From the NCBI GenBank assembly GCA_963402885.1, contig OY727098.1, positions 8,976,717 through 9,040,716 on the forward strand: a stretch of 64,000 nucleotides of DNA, read 5' to 3'. Each line of letters starts with the position of its first letter. Position 1 is the stretch's first letter. The translations under genes were made by a program, and so were the position numbers. Below are positions 19,301 through 31,849 of this stretch, piece by piece. The DNA is from Antedon bifida. Lineage: Eukaryota > Echinodermata > Crinoidea > Comatulida > Antedonidae. The notes below the pieces were generated by a model. That model saw only the letters and a list, made by a program, of their open reading frames with translations. It searched no databases and was not told the DNA's origin.

Positions 19301-22300
19301 CCAGCTCTTCTCTAAAAAAGAAATAAATCATTTAAGGTTTAAAGGTTATATTATTTGTTTTAGGAGGTTATGTCCTATTGTGCTCAAGATGTTTCTGCTA
19401 CTCATGAAATATTTGTCAAACTTTTAGAAGAATTTTGTACAAGGTAAACTAGTGTTATTTTTATCAACTTTGTCTATTATAAGTGTGTATTTCAAATGCA
19501 ATCCGTTACTAAATACAATCTATTACGGTTTGAAATTCTTTGCTGGTTGCAATCCATTATGGCTGCAATCAGTTGCTAGATGCAGTTCATTGCTGGTTGC
19601 AAAATATATAGATGCAATCCATTATACAGTACATTACTGTATGCATACATATGGACGTAATTCATTACTGTATGCAATATATTGACGCAATTTATTACTG
19701 TATGCAATTCAGCAAAATCCATTACTGTATGCAAATGTCTATGAGTGCAATCCATTATTGAATGCAATACGAATGCGAATTGATTATGGAATTTTGACCG
19801 AATGTTGGTTCTCAACTAAACATCATGAAGATCTTACCTCTGTTCCTGGATACCATTTATTTACCTGAAGTTCTGAACTGAAAGTAGTGGAAGCAGCGTC
19901 GCCATGCATTTAAAAAATTCATCCTTTTGGATTAAACATTGCCATTCTTGTTGAATTGGAGATTGGGTGGATCAAAGTCAGACTTCACAGACTACCCTGA
20001 AGGCTTTCCCAGATCATAATTTGTGGTGTTTAAATAACAACCACACGAATGGACGACATTTCAACAGATTTTAACCGTATGTTTTGCAAAGGATAGCTAC
20101 CATAATTAGTCCAGTAAAGATAAGTCAAAAATTGGGTGAACCTAGAACAAATTGCAACAGAATTTGTTTTTGTTTTGTCTGGTAATATTGTTCAAATGAA
20201 GATCATATCCAAAGTTACCAAAATCGGACATTGGGAAATGGGTTACTTTTAATTTATGCTAATTAACCCACTTCCTGAAGTCCAATTTTGGGAAACTTTA
20301 GAAATGATGTTCATTTCAACAAGGAGAATGTCAAGACACTTGTTTTCCTGCAGTTCCTAAATTGCTCGCATAATATAATGTCATTTAAGCAGTTATAACA
20401 CAATATGACGTCACAACTACCATATGACGTCATAGGTACGTCATATGGGAATTTAAATATGCTAATTAGAATGTTTAATATCACATTTATATCTACTCGT
20501 AATGCACTTAGGTGGTCTAAATCTAACCGTTAAGGAGATAAGGGGCTTTAAAATTGCAAATTGCGGCCATGTATGTATGTATGTAATCCATTACCGTATG
20601 TAGTCCATTATCATGCAATCCATTACTGTAAACCATTATTGTATGTAATTCATTACTGTATGTAATCCATTACTGTATGTAATCCATTACTGTATGTAAT
20701 CCATTACTGTATGTAATCCATTACTGTATGCAATCCATTACTGTATGTAAGCCATTATTGTATGCAAACCATGTAGCATTATGCAGGTTTGCAGACCTCT
20801 GTACCACTACCAATTATACTCATTGTATACATAACTCCAGGTTTCCACATCCTGTTACATTTGCTGGGATGCTTGAAATGAGTCAAGCCTACCTGCCTGT
20901 TAATCAGAACTGGAATCGATATATTGAAGAGTCACAAGATTCATACATGAACTTGCAACAGGAGATGAAACTGTCACTGATGCACCTTGCTAATGATGCC
21001 TGCTCACTGTTAAATCATGAAAGGTATACCCTCTCACTATGTTATTAGTTATAAGTGGACCAATAAAGAAATCTATATACTGTATACCCATAACACCACC
21101 TTATACCACACATTGCACCTTCTACGGACATTTTTGCACCACTCCCATTCCCCTATTCCTTTTCCACCTCAGACCCACCCCACCAAATATTTTTACTACC
21201 AAAAGACTTTTCTTTTTAATTTAATAGAAATTGTCCTTTCTTACCACCTTCGTTCTAGCTTTCAAAATTCACATCATTATTCAATGTTTTTAAATGATAT
21301 GTTTGCAGTTTTAAAGATGATCCTTGGTTGTGGGATTTAGACTGGAAGTCAACCAAAATAAGACTTAACAAGGAAACTGTCTCAAAGAAACGTACAAATG
21401 GAATAAAAAATAATAATTCAGAAGAAAATGAACTGGAACTTACGTGTGCGACAGAAGAAAAACCTACAGAAGAGAAGGACGAAGGTACTACAAGTGAAGA
21501 AGATGAAGAAGAGAAAGAGGCAGCTCGTCAGCGCATTCAATCAGTCCTTGAAACTTCTAAACGTCTTCCAAAAAATCAGCAACATATGTCTGGATATCCA
21601 AAGTAATACAGTATTTTACTTTATTAATATAGTTTACGAGTAATGTCATCATTTACTTTATTATCTCATACAAGAAATTACTTTCTGCATATCTTACACA
21701 GAATCCACCAATCAAATTATTTTTACGGTACAGTAATCTATCTATAGAGAGAATTGTTCCTATTGCAAGCAACTATGCACATGGGGTATCAAAATTACTG
21801 GATTTGTACTGGGAACTACATACAGAAACCCACCCTAGGGAGGGAGTGGAATTCTGTTTTATTATACATGCTTTTCATTTGCTCATTATTATACAGTAGT
21901 AAGTTACTTAACTGAGAATAATTCAGGTTTGAACGTTTTTTATACATATATATAGGTGGTATCGTGAACTGTGTCCAAAGGTAAATGGTACTGATTGGGC
22001 GCCTGGCCCTGCCCAAATCAGCTCGCAAGTACGAGTTACTCCTAAGCTGCTTCGACTTACGTGGGATGGGTACCCATTGTACCATGAGATCAAGCATGGA
22101 TGGGGATTTCTTGTTCCAAAAAGTCTAGAAAAACAAGAAGTAGAATGTGAGAATAAACCAGACAATAAAGATGCAAATGATGAAGAACCAAAACCAATAT
22201 TTCCAATAAAGTAAGCATTAAAGTAGTTATTAATTTAATTAATTAATTTAAATACAATTTACTGAAAAGAGTATTTTTTAATATTTTAAAAATGTTTTTA

Positions 22301-25300
22301 TGTATATATTCCACTAGGTCTTTACTGAAAATGATTGGCAATTCCAAGGATGCCTTAAATATATCACTACAAACAGGACAGGTAAGTTAGTTCTAAAACA
22401 AAAATCAAGAAAATACAAAGTTTAAATCCAATTCTATATAGACAGTATTTTAACTTTTTCTGATTTTACTTTTTTGATGTAGCCTACAATGCATTGAAAC
22501 ATTTGCAATAACATATTAAATATACTTCATGCATTTTACAATTTGTTTTTCTTTGATAAAGTTCAATGAAGATGCTTCAAATGGAGAGGATGCTCAATAT
22601 CAATCCAAACTTTGCAATGATGTACAAGTTCATGGTTGTGATTTTTACAAGCTTCCACACAAGGTGCACTAGCTTTATACTTTATGTGTTGGCATTTATA
22701 AATTGTGAGTTTTCGCATCAAGATGGTAAGAAAAGAGGACGGTAAAGGATATGGTAATTTGTACAAAATATTAATGAGCGTGCATATAAGCCCAGTTCAT
22801 TGGGACTATAATGGGATTTTTGCCATTATTCTTTTATTTTATTCCAAATTTAATAATAGTTTTAACAATGTTAATTGACCAGCCACTGTATTTCGTTTCA
22901 CAAGGTTAGAGAATTATGCAGTGAATTTTGACTGTCTGGGCAATTTAACTTATCCTATGGTTGTAAAATTAACCTGTACAGTCTGGTCACATACTATACT
23001 GAACGATATGAAAATTGTTCAATATTCAATGTATGTACACATTTCAAAAATACATTTTTTTTTTTTACAGTATATTTAAACTTAATTCTCTCCCCTTTAA
23101 ATGCATTATATCTTATTCTGAGTTTAAAACAAAATAGTCAAAATTATATTTTAAAGATAAAAAATAAGCAATAGTTGGTACCAATATCCTTTTTTTATAA
23201 ACTTTTATTTAATGAATTTTAACATTTTTTTAATTCTCTTGTATCTTTATGTTTGAATGTTGTTTGTATAATTTTGTATTGTTTTTAAGAGTACCTCTTC
23301 AAACCTCTTGAAACTTATCAAACCACCAAGCATGCATGTACAGGGTCTGCGTACTGTCTTGGAGGGTGCTAATTACTGTCACGCTTTGTTAATTACCATC
23401 CCCTTCATTTACCATCCCGATGCGAAAGCTCCCTACTAATTTATAGGTTTAAAGCTTGTATTGAGAATATAAGGTTGAGGTGTTACTTATACCCCTTTCA
23501 CATCTCCTTACAAAACGGTCTACACATGCTGGAGTGTTGTCCACTAACATGTGGTGTGTGTCTCCATCTCCAGATGAAAGGGGTACTAGATTGCAACCTG
23601 GTTAGTGATACTCTGGTTTTGGAGTTACTATTTTTTACATTTTTATTTATACAACTTAGTAGCTTGCTAGTCTTAAGCACTACAGTATACAAGTACATTA
23701 CATTGAACCTGATTTGCATTTGTATTTACATAGCTTGGTTAGATTTTAGATTTAAACATTTTTTCATTAATTTAGATAATATTAATTTCCAGGATGGCTT
23801 GCGACATAATGTTGGTAACCCCCTTGCTAAAGATTTCTTAAGCAAGATGGAAGATGGAACATTAAAGGCATCGGGAGGTACACAAGCAGATCGCATTCTT
23901 GAAATCAACAAATTAATTTCATTTTGGCGCAATGCAAAAAAGAGGATAACGTAAGTTGATTAATTTGCAAACATTTAATCCACAAAAAATGGTTTAATAT
24001 TGTCATATTTAAAACATTCCTTTAAACGTTTAAAATTTCCATTGTTTAATGTAAAATATATTTGCAATCACATTGGATTGTTTGCTTTGACGCCACAGTT
24101 TAGATTGCCAATGATTACATCATTATTATTTGTATGTGTATTTTCAATATCATCTAGTATATGTTCAAAAGATTTAATTAAATGTATGCTTGAATTTGGT
24201 GGCTGACACCAGGCTATCAGAAGAATTGGTTTCATGTTTGGTTGTTTGATTTCCATAGTGATTAATTCTAGTTCCACTAAATTTTCTATAATTTTGTACA
24301 TGAAACCATTTTTTTAATATTGCAACCCCACCGGTCTTTCCTAAAAATTTCATAATTACTTATAGCAATTTCATTATCATTAATTAAATAGTAGTATTTT
24401 GTTGTTATCTAAAAGAAACTTGAATTAATTCATTCATTATTGAGACCTGCAATTAACCTTTATTATCAAATATATCACATTAATCAGTGAATATTTTATT
24501 CTTATAAATATTATTAGGCCACCCTCATCCAGTTACTGTTATCACTGTGTTGAAAGCGGAAACTCAACACGAGTTTACAGACATGCAAAAAACCTTCATT
24601 TGATCATAACCATTTTTATTGTACAAAAACAATTTTTATTGTGGAAAATCGGTAAAGCAAAATTAATTTCATATTTTTGTTTAGATCCCAGTTTGTAGTT
24701 GGCCTTGAAAAGAGTAATTTGTCTCAAACGACGATTGAAAATGAACATTATGATGAAGATAACTTTTATGGTGCTATTCTACCACGTGTTATAACATGTG
24801 GTACAGTTACGAGAAGAGCTGTGGAGCCTACATGGTTAACTGCAAGTAATGCAAGGGTAAGGAATTATAATTGTTAAATATTAGAGGTTGGGATGCTTAA
24901 CATGACTTTTTTTGTCCTATTCCACACTATTCATAACATAAAGCAATGAATATAATACATTTCTTGTACGGATTTCCTCCTTACCCTATCTGTCTCACAT
25001 GTTCCGTGAAACGTAGATTGAGTAACATTTGTATTCAAAATTACAATATTGCTCCATATTTCTCTTTTATTGTTTTTGTTAATTTTGAGCTTATTTTTTA
25101 TGATTTTTTCTTTTAAATTTGTCTTTGTATTTAATATGAATATGAAATGAAAAAAAAATGATATTATAAAGGGTTCTAAAACAAGATTTCTTATTTCATC
25201 TTCCGGGTTTATGCTGCCCTCTCTAGATATCGGCAACATTCATATTTTGCATTTTTCGTGTGAAGTTAAACTACAAAATAATAACGATCTAATTAAATGC

Positions 25301-28300
25301 ATTCAGAAGTCATTGGCGTGTATTGTGGAGAAATTGTAAAATCAGTAGGCTATATTAAATTACTGTATATGTCAGAAATCAGGTAAAAATTACATTAGGC
25401 CTACATCTGGAGAACTTGATAGCCATAGATTTGTTTGAAATCAGGTTAAGCCCGATAGCCAAATGGAAGCTGAGTTGTTGAGTTAGCTGGCAGGTTTGTA
25501 ACAGGGTTGAGCGCTATCTGTGTTATACCACTGTTAAGACCCGGGATAATCTAGCCCATGTTGCAAGCCGTTAAAACAGCCCACTGTGTCATGGACGGAT
25601 TATCAAAATCCACTTCCCCTTTCTCTCTCTCCCTCCCGAGTGTGATTGATTCCCTAATTGCCTAATAAAATTAATTAGGAACAACAAAATATATGTATAA
25701 ATAGTGAGGGTAATCAATTATTATTATTATTGTTGTTATTACAGTTCCACTGTCCTAACCGCTCGGCCACTTTACTCTGTCAATATACTGTAATTATATC
25801 TAATGACTGCATACAATTGTAACCCTCAGGAAGATCGAGTGGGCAGTGAATTGAAAGCAATGATACAAGCCCCTCCAGGATATCATTTTGTTGGTGCTGA
25901 TGTTGACTCACAAGAACTCTGGATTGCTGCTCTTCTTGGTGATGCGAACTTCTGTGGTCTTCATGGTATTAAATGTTTTGTTATAGCTTCCTGTTCATTA
26001 TTATTAGTAGGTTGACCAAGTCCCAATACACACATACTGTATAGATGGCTTGAGTAGTCTGATCACACTAAATTTTAATCTATTCCATCGTTTAAGCTAT
26101 TTTTGGTGTATTGAAAGGAACAGTCGTACAACAAAATGCACTGATATAACACAGTGTTTTATCAAAAGCCATAGGGGGCGCTATATAGGCGTAAATATAG
26201 TCTGGGGATTGTATCGACGACTAGGCAGAGATACAGCCACTATAGAGCCTGTATTAAAAGGTGACATGCAATCTGGCCATTGGCCACAAGTTGTAACATT
26301 ACTATATTGTTTTTGTATTATATAATATACAGTAATAATAATAATAACACTGATTTTAAAAAAGAAATTTTTACTTGGACATTGGAATATATAAATATAC
26401 AATTCTTTATATTAATTAGTCATTGTATTGATCACAATTAGGATGGGTCTTATGGTATTTCTGTTTTTCATGCTAGGCTGTACGGCATTTGGTTGGATGA
26501 ATTTACAAGGGAAAAAATCAAACGGAACAGACCTTCACAGTAAGACTGCGAGCACTGTTGCTATAAGCAGAGACCAGGCTAAGGTACCAGTATTCATACA
26601 ATATAGCATCCTCAACCATAACCAGTTTTGTTCAGATTATACAACATGGCACTTGAGATTTTACTATGCAGTAGAGCATAGCAATGATTTGTGATACCAC
26701 AAGAGGAACCAACTTCAAACAAATACTTGTAGTGAAGTGATAGTTAGTAGCAGGGTGTTGTTTCTGAGAGTAATGTGTTCTCATGTGTATTATTCCAAAT
26801 TCCAAATGATTCCACATAAGGGTCAAATTGTGTAATTTTATTTAGGGACACCATTCTAATTTAATTCTGACCTTTAGGGCGATAATAGGTTCAGCATCGG
26901 CACTAACAGTAGGTTCTATTATACACATAGCCAACATACTATCTAATTTTAATTCTAATTCTGACTGGGTACATCCTGTTACATAGTTACATTATATCCA
27001 GTCCTAATTTTCCTGATAGTGTACACTTCTCCATTTTATTTTCTACACTATCCATAACTACTTGGGGTCTATATGAATGTATTCCTTCACATCTTAAGCC
27101 ATCTTTAACAGGGCCCTTCTTAGCTTCATTAATCTTTCCTTTGGCTACCATCTTAGGACAATCCCCTATTTTATGTCCCTTCTCCTTACAATTAAAGCAT
27201 AGGCCATTAATCCATTCATTCAAAGGGTCTCTCTGTTACAAATTTGCCTCCCCTTTCCGTAATACCTATTGTATGTTTGCTATTTTCTTAGGCCTTATAA
27301 TACATAGACAATTTCAGAATTTATGGCATTCCAATAGCCACTGCCACCTCTATTTCCTATTAAAAAAAATGTCACTGACTTCTCCGGCACGTCACAAATT
27401 TTCTGCTGCCACCATGTAATGGTAGTTAGTAGCATGGTGTTGTTTCCGATATTTCAATCACAAACATAATATTATGACAACTTATTATTTATTCCTATCT
27501 GTTAAAGTTATTTCCTACAAAGTTTTAATTTCTCAAAATTCTAATTTCTCATGATATAATGCAGAGGATCAAGTAATACATAAAGTATTTTTTACAACAA
27601 AACTCTGTATACTAGAGGTTAGTATAATGTCGATTTCTATTTTTTTTTCAAAAGGTTTTTAATTATGGAAGAATTTATGGAGCTGGTCAAACATTTGCTG
27701 TTCGTCTATTAATGCAGTTTAACCACCGATTGAGTGTAGAAGAAGCAAAAGAGAAAGCAAAAACTATGTATGAATCCACTAAAGGAACACGTATGTAAGT
27801 TGATGTAGTATGTAAGTTATATGATAAAGTTAATACAGCACTGCAAAAACTAAAACTAATTATTAATATCAATAAGTTATACTTAACTAGACCCCATAAT
27901 GAGCGAACTACCTAGATCCTAGAATGAGTCCCGGCCTATAGTCTACAGTAGCCTAGGCCCCATAAAAAGTAGAAACTGTGTTTACAATGAGTTAAAATTG
28001 TATGCAAAAATTTAATAATAATTAAACAATTATTGATAATGTTAACATGTCTTTCAAGTAAATGTTTTCCCTTGTAGATGAACCACCGCATTTATCTGTA
28101 ACAATACAGTAATATACAAGATGTTTCTTGTGTCTACACAATATAATGTATTTACAATTTATACATAAGATGTTTTGTATATATGCATTTTAATGTTTAC
28201 CCTCTTGATACTATTTAACTACTAAACTAAACTGGCTTAACATGATGTTTAAATGTGATTAAAATGTATATATATATGTAAGTGTTTTGTACTTGTTTGG

Positions 28301-31300
28301 GTGAAAGGGCTAGGAAAGAAATATTTAAATATAGTCCTCTCTGGTATCATTAAACCATGTTGATTTTTTTATTTTATATATATCTCCCTTACTTTTTACA
28401 GGTTTAAATTGACAGAAGCAGGCATTCAGTCCATGGAATCTGTGAACATCAAACCAGACAGAGATAACATCTACATTGGCTATAACAAACTCAGAACTTT
28501 AGCAAGAAAACTTCATACTAAGTACTATTTAAACAAAATTATGTTCTATGTTATTGTACATTGAAGTTATTGAATTATCCCATAGCACACTGTAGTGCGC
28601 AGTCCAGGGAGTTGGATGAGACATACATAAAGAAAAGGAAAATAAATCTAAATTTATAACTCCCATTTATTCAAAATTGATCTTTTCAATTGTTTTTTCT
28701 TGTAAAACAGTCAAGAACTGGTAAATGATGAACTTACCGATGGAATGGAGTGGACAGGAGGCAGGTAACAGAAACAACAACTATACAAACTGTATTTAAT
28801 TTTATATAATACCTTAATAAATTCCTGTCACTTGATTGGACGATTGTGGGTCACATGGCATGCAATAGTACTTTTTAAAAGGCAAAGATTTTTTGTTTTT
28901 CCTTAGTGAGTCAGCCATGTTCAACAAGCTTGAGAGTATTGCTGGGTCATCTAAACCTAAAACGCCAGTCTTGCAATGTAGCATCAGCCGAGCATTAGAA
29001 CCAGAGAGTGTTAATAATGAGGTATGTCAACAATTTTATTATCAGATCAGCTTTTAGTATTAAAATCAAAATCAAATTCAAGAGTAAATTGAATTGTGGC
29101 AATTTTTACAATGTCAAAACTTTTAAAATATTGAATTGAAACATAATCTAAAATATACTTGGTCACAGTACTACAATATCACTTTGAATAAAATAAAATA
29201 TTACCGCTAAATCATCATAAAAAGGGACTTTGTATGTTATAATACTGTCATGTTTTTATATCATAGACCTATGTAAAATGCAATTATTATACTATACAAT
29301 GATATAAGTATTTTTGTCACACCTTCATTCCTCTGAGCAGAATTCATTCTTAAATGCTAGTAGACAGGTCCAAGCCAGGCAAAAACTGCCAATTTTTTCT
29401 GTCAAGGTTTTTATTCCCAGTGAATTTTTCATCAGTATACTTTTTGAAATAAGCTTGGGGCCACCCGGATATTTTCTACAAATCTAAGATGGTGGCCAAA
29501 ATTAAAACTAAATTGTATTTATAATTCGTATTAAATGCCCTTTCCAAACTTATTAGACAGAATATGTCATCTTAAGAAGGTAACATATAAATGAGTATGT
29601 CACTTTCGACTCAAAATCCAAAATGGCTGCCATCATATTTATTATGGTTGTACATAATATTTATTATGTCATATAGAGGTAAAAATAGCAATGCACTTCT
29701 CAGGCAAATGAATCGAACATTCCTAAATAAAATCAAGAAACAACCATAGATAAAAATAATTCTCAATGCTAACGTGTAAATAGTTAAGCAACGGTGACTA
29801 AATAACGGTATCTATGCGTAACAAGTAACTTTGCGTGAAATATTTTATACACGTGTGTTCAATTGACAATCTGCGAATTGCATGATTAAGTATATATGAA
29901 CTATGAACTATCAATGATAAATAAATACATGTCTCTCTCAAGTTGAGAACATTTATCGAATGTTATACATCGGTCCTGGCTGTATTAACAACTGTTCAAG
30001 GTTAGGCCTACGCCAACATCATTGGCCTTGAGAAGAGATAAACAATGACTATTAAGAGCCTGGCCCACACGCATGACGTAAACCATGGCTTACGCCTTGT
30101 GTGTGAAGTAGGCAATGGCGTTATTAACGCAACTCACTGCACCACGTCCTTGGCGTTATTAACAACATACTAACACCAGCGACTTGAATAATTTTGAGCT
30201 TATTTCAATATTTTTACAAATTACTTCATGTTTTTTACTGTATGTATTGTACATTTTATTGCTATTCAGCTGCTCTTTGATCTGAAAGCGCATAAATTGT
30301 TTAGGGTGAAATAAAATTAAATAAATGTGTTTTTCGGGAAAGAATTTAACTCAGAAACTGGAAATCGAGCACTGACTATAATTAAGATGGCCGTATTTCA
30401 AGATAATATAAAAAAAATAATAAAAGACGGTCATCAAGACAGTGTAAAATCCAGGAACCCTGGGTTAGTACTTTTAAATAGCAAGAAGCTGAAGAATGCA
30501 TAGAATGTTTATTATAAAATAGGTACTCTACTTTTTATTGCAAATAAATCTTAATCATTTATAATTTATCAGTTTCTGACAAGCAGAGTAAATTGGGTGG
30601 TTCAAAGTTCAGCTGTGGATTACCTTCACTTAATGTTGGTATGTATGCGATGGTTGTTTGACGAGTATCAAATTGATGGCCGTTTCTGCATCAGCATTCA
30701 TGATGAAGTGCGATATCTGGTGAATAGTGAGGACCGGTATCGGGCTGCTCTGGCACTTCAAATCACAAACATACTTACTCGTTCTGTATTTGCATATAAT
30801 GTTGGTATGCATGATTTACCGCAGGTAAACTAAACATAAATATGTAGTTTAAAGTTTCTAAAGCCTGTTGTCCCTTAAGTAAATGTTTTTGCGTGATTCA
30901 AAAGCATCAGCAGCACATGCATCTCTTTCTGTAACAAGTTTTTTGCTTCAGCAAAATTTTGAATAGTTTCTATTTACAAAGCAAAAAAAAATTTGGCAAC
31001 CAACACCTAAGAAAATGAGTTGTTACAATAGGCTCAGTAGATATGCTATGGAATGAAAATCAGTCTTGCAGTGATCATGTATAAAATGGTAGCACAAATT
31101 TTTTCTCTGCAAAGTGGAAAACAGGCTTTAAAGTAAAAAATCGTTGATGCACTGTATATTCTATGATACATGGATATGACCTGCTTACTCTGCTCAAGTC
31201 AAAGTCATTTGGTGAAAAGTGTACTGTATTTACTTTTTTATTGACTAATTTAAAATGAAACAAGATAAATACTTTTTCATTCTTCTTGTAGTCTGTGGCT

Positions 31301-31721
31301 TTCTTTAGTGCTGTTGACATTGACACTGTATTGCGGAAAGAGGTGACAATGGACTGCAAGTCTCCATCTAACCCTCATGGCTTAGAGAAAGGCTATGGAA
31401 TTGCTCTGGGTAAGTTAAATGTACACACAGTAATTAAGTAAAACGTTAATGTAGAAAACAAAGTGACTAGATTTTCAATGCTAAGCCAATGATGAAAATT
31501 TAAAAAATTAGAAAATCTGCAAAATCAATCTGACCCAAAAGAAATACAAATATATAAGTGCTATTAATTCAGCTGATTCAAAGGTCATGTAAACACCAGT
31601 CATGCATAATTCTATAATTATTAATTTGTAATTCTTTTGTTCTACAGGAGAGGAAATGGACATTATAGAAATATTGAATATAACACAAGGATCTTTAGAA
31701 AAGCAAACTGAACAAAAGTAG
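16395..31721 (+). CDS. POLG: Mitochondrial DNA polymerase gamma catalytic subunit, 21 coding exons
   Basis: Family-A polymerase that replicates and proofreads mtDNA in the matrix. Coding exons: 16395-16978, 18103-18292, 18686-18850, 19034-19180, 19364-19443, 20841-21023, 21309-21602, 21956-22210, 22318-22381, 22562-22663, 23793-23950, 24685-24856, 25830-25965, 26477-26583, 27655-27794, 28402-28521, 28711-28764, 28907-29021, 30573-30824, 31292-31409, 31648-31721. All have GT-AG borders and agreeing phases; the sum is 3510 bp (1169 aa; human POLG 1239). The ATG at 16395 follows a splice acceptor and opens a presequence-like N-terminus rich in Ser, Cys and Arg, without the human poly-Gln. Exo I is [10 protein letters not shown] (exon 1), Exo [13 protein letters not shown] (exon 2), Exo [14 protein letters not shown] (exon 5). 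An acidic Glu-rich linker sits in exon 7. Polymerase motif A is [13 protein letters not shown] (exon 13), motif B RDQAK plus NYGRIYGAG (exons 14-15), motif [10 protein letters not shown] (exon 19). All catalytic residues are present, so it looks functional. Confidence 0.96.
17058..17732 (+). mobile_element. TTAA-flanked MITE, copy 2, carrying a nested MITE
   Basis: Left TTAA (17054-17057) then AGATGTATTATCCCTTTGAC. Right GGGACAATACATCT then TTAA (17733-17736). The sequence follows copy 1 closely, including the AACTTTGACT hairpin and the ACACCTTCTCAACCGTGACG block. Without the 137-bp nested insert it would be about 533 bp. It lies in the first coding intron of the polymerase gene. Confidence 0.9.
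17414..17550. mobile_element. Nested 137-bp MITE with 5-bp target duplication
   Basis: CAGGGAAAAATTTC at the left and GAAATTATTCCCTG at the right are inverted repeats with one mismatch. CTTTC flanks both sides (17409-17413 and 17551-17555). The other two copies of the host MITE lack this segment, confirming it as an insertion. Internally it has a GCTACAC/GTGTAGC hairpin. No coding capacity. The superfamily is not assigned. Confidence 0.9.
19480..19790. repeat. Diverged GCAATCCATTACTGTAT minisatellite in POLG intron 5
   Basis: Imperfect copies of GCAATCCATTA plus CTGTAT spread over about 300 bp, with varied spacers. It appears to be an older relative of the cleaner array at 20570-20765 in the same intron. 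Confidence 0.7.
20570..20765. repeat. 17-bp minisatellite TGTATGTAATCCATTAC in POLG intron 5
   Basis: At least six nearly perfect 17-bp units at 20655-20755, with degenerate copies on each side and a short TGTA run at the start. It ends about 75 bp before the acceptor of coding exon 6. Confidence 0.9.
25735..25785 (-). repeat. tRNA-like A-box fragment in POLG intron 12
   Basis: The minus strand reads AGTGGCCGAGCGGTTAGGACAG, a good Leu/Ser-type tRNA 5' half with A box. It is followed by an ATT/GTT microsatellite instead of a tRNA 3' half. Likely a truncated tRNA pseudogene or SINE head. Confidence 0.4.
26736..27450 (-). pseudogene. LTR-retrotransposon gag fragment with zinc knuckle in POLG intron 14
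   Basis: The minus-strand frame 27223-26987 contains [14 protein letters not shown], a CX2CX4HX4C zinc knuckle typical of nucleocapsid. Similar direct sequences, TAGTTAGTAGCA.GGTGTTGTTTC, occur at about 26744 and 27422, bracketing the fragment. On the minus strand the right copy would end in ...CCATTACA followed by TGGTGGCAGCAG, which resembles an LTR end plus primer-binding site. This suggests a mostly deleted element in antisense orientation to the polymerase gene. The pol region is absent. Confidence 0.55.
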
Positions 31722-31830
31722 AAGAGAAACTGGTAATATAAACACAATCAAAGATACAGAATACAGAACCATTAAATCAAAAATGTATTGTCAGTTGTGG
31801 ATTTTACTTGATTAAAAATTGAGATGTGTA

Positions 31831-31836
31831 AATAAA
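31831..31836 (+). terminator. Polyadenylation signal AATAAA of the polymerase gamma gene
   Basis: First AATAAA after the stop codon, 110 bp downstream of TAG at 31719-31721. This gives a short 3' UTR. The cleavage site was not identified. Confidence 0.6.
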
Positions 31837-31849
31837 ATTAATGAATTTG

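Noticed and set aside
25735-25785. Functional tRNA gene
   Set aside because: Only the 5' half with the A box is present; there is no B box or 3' acceptor.
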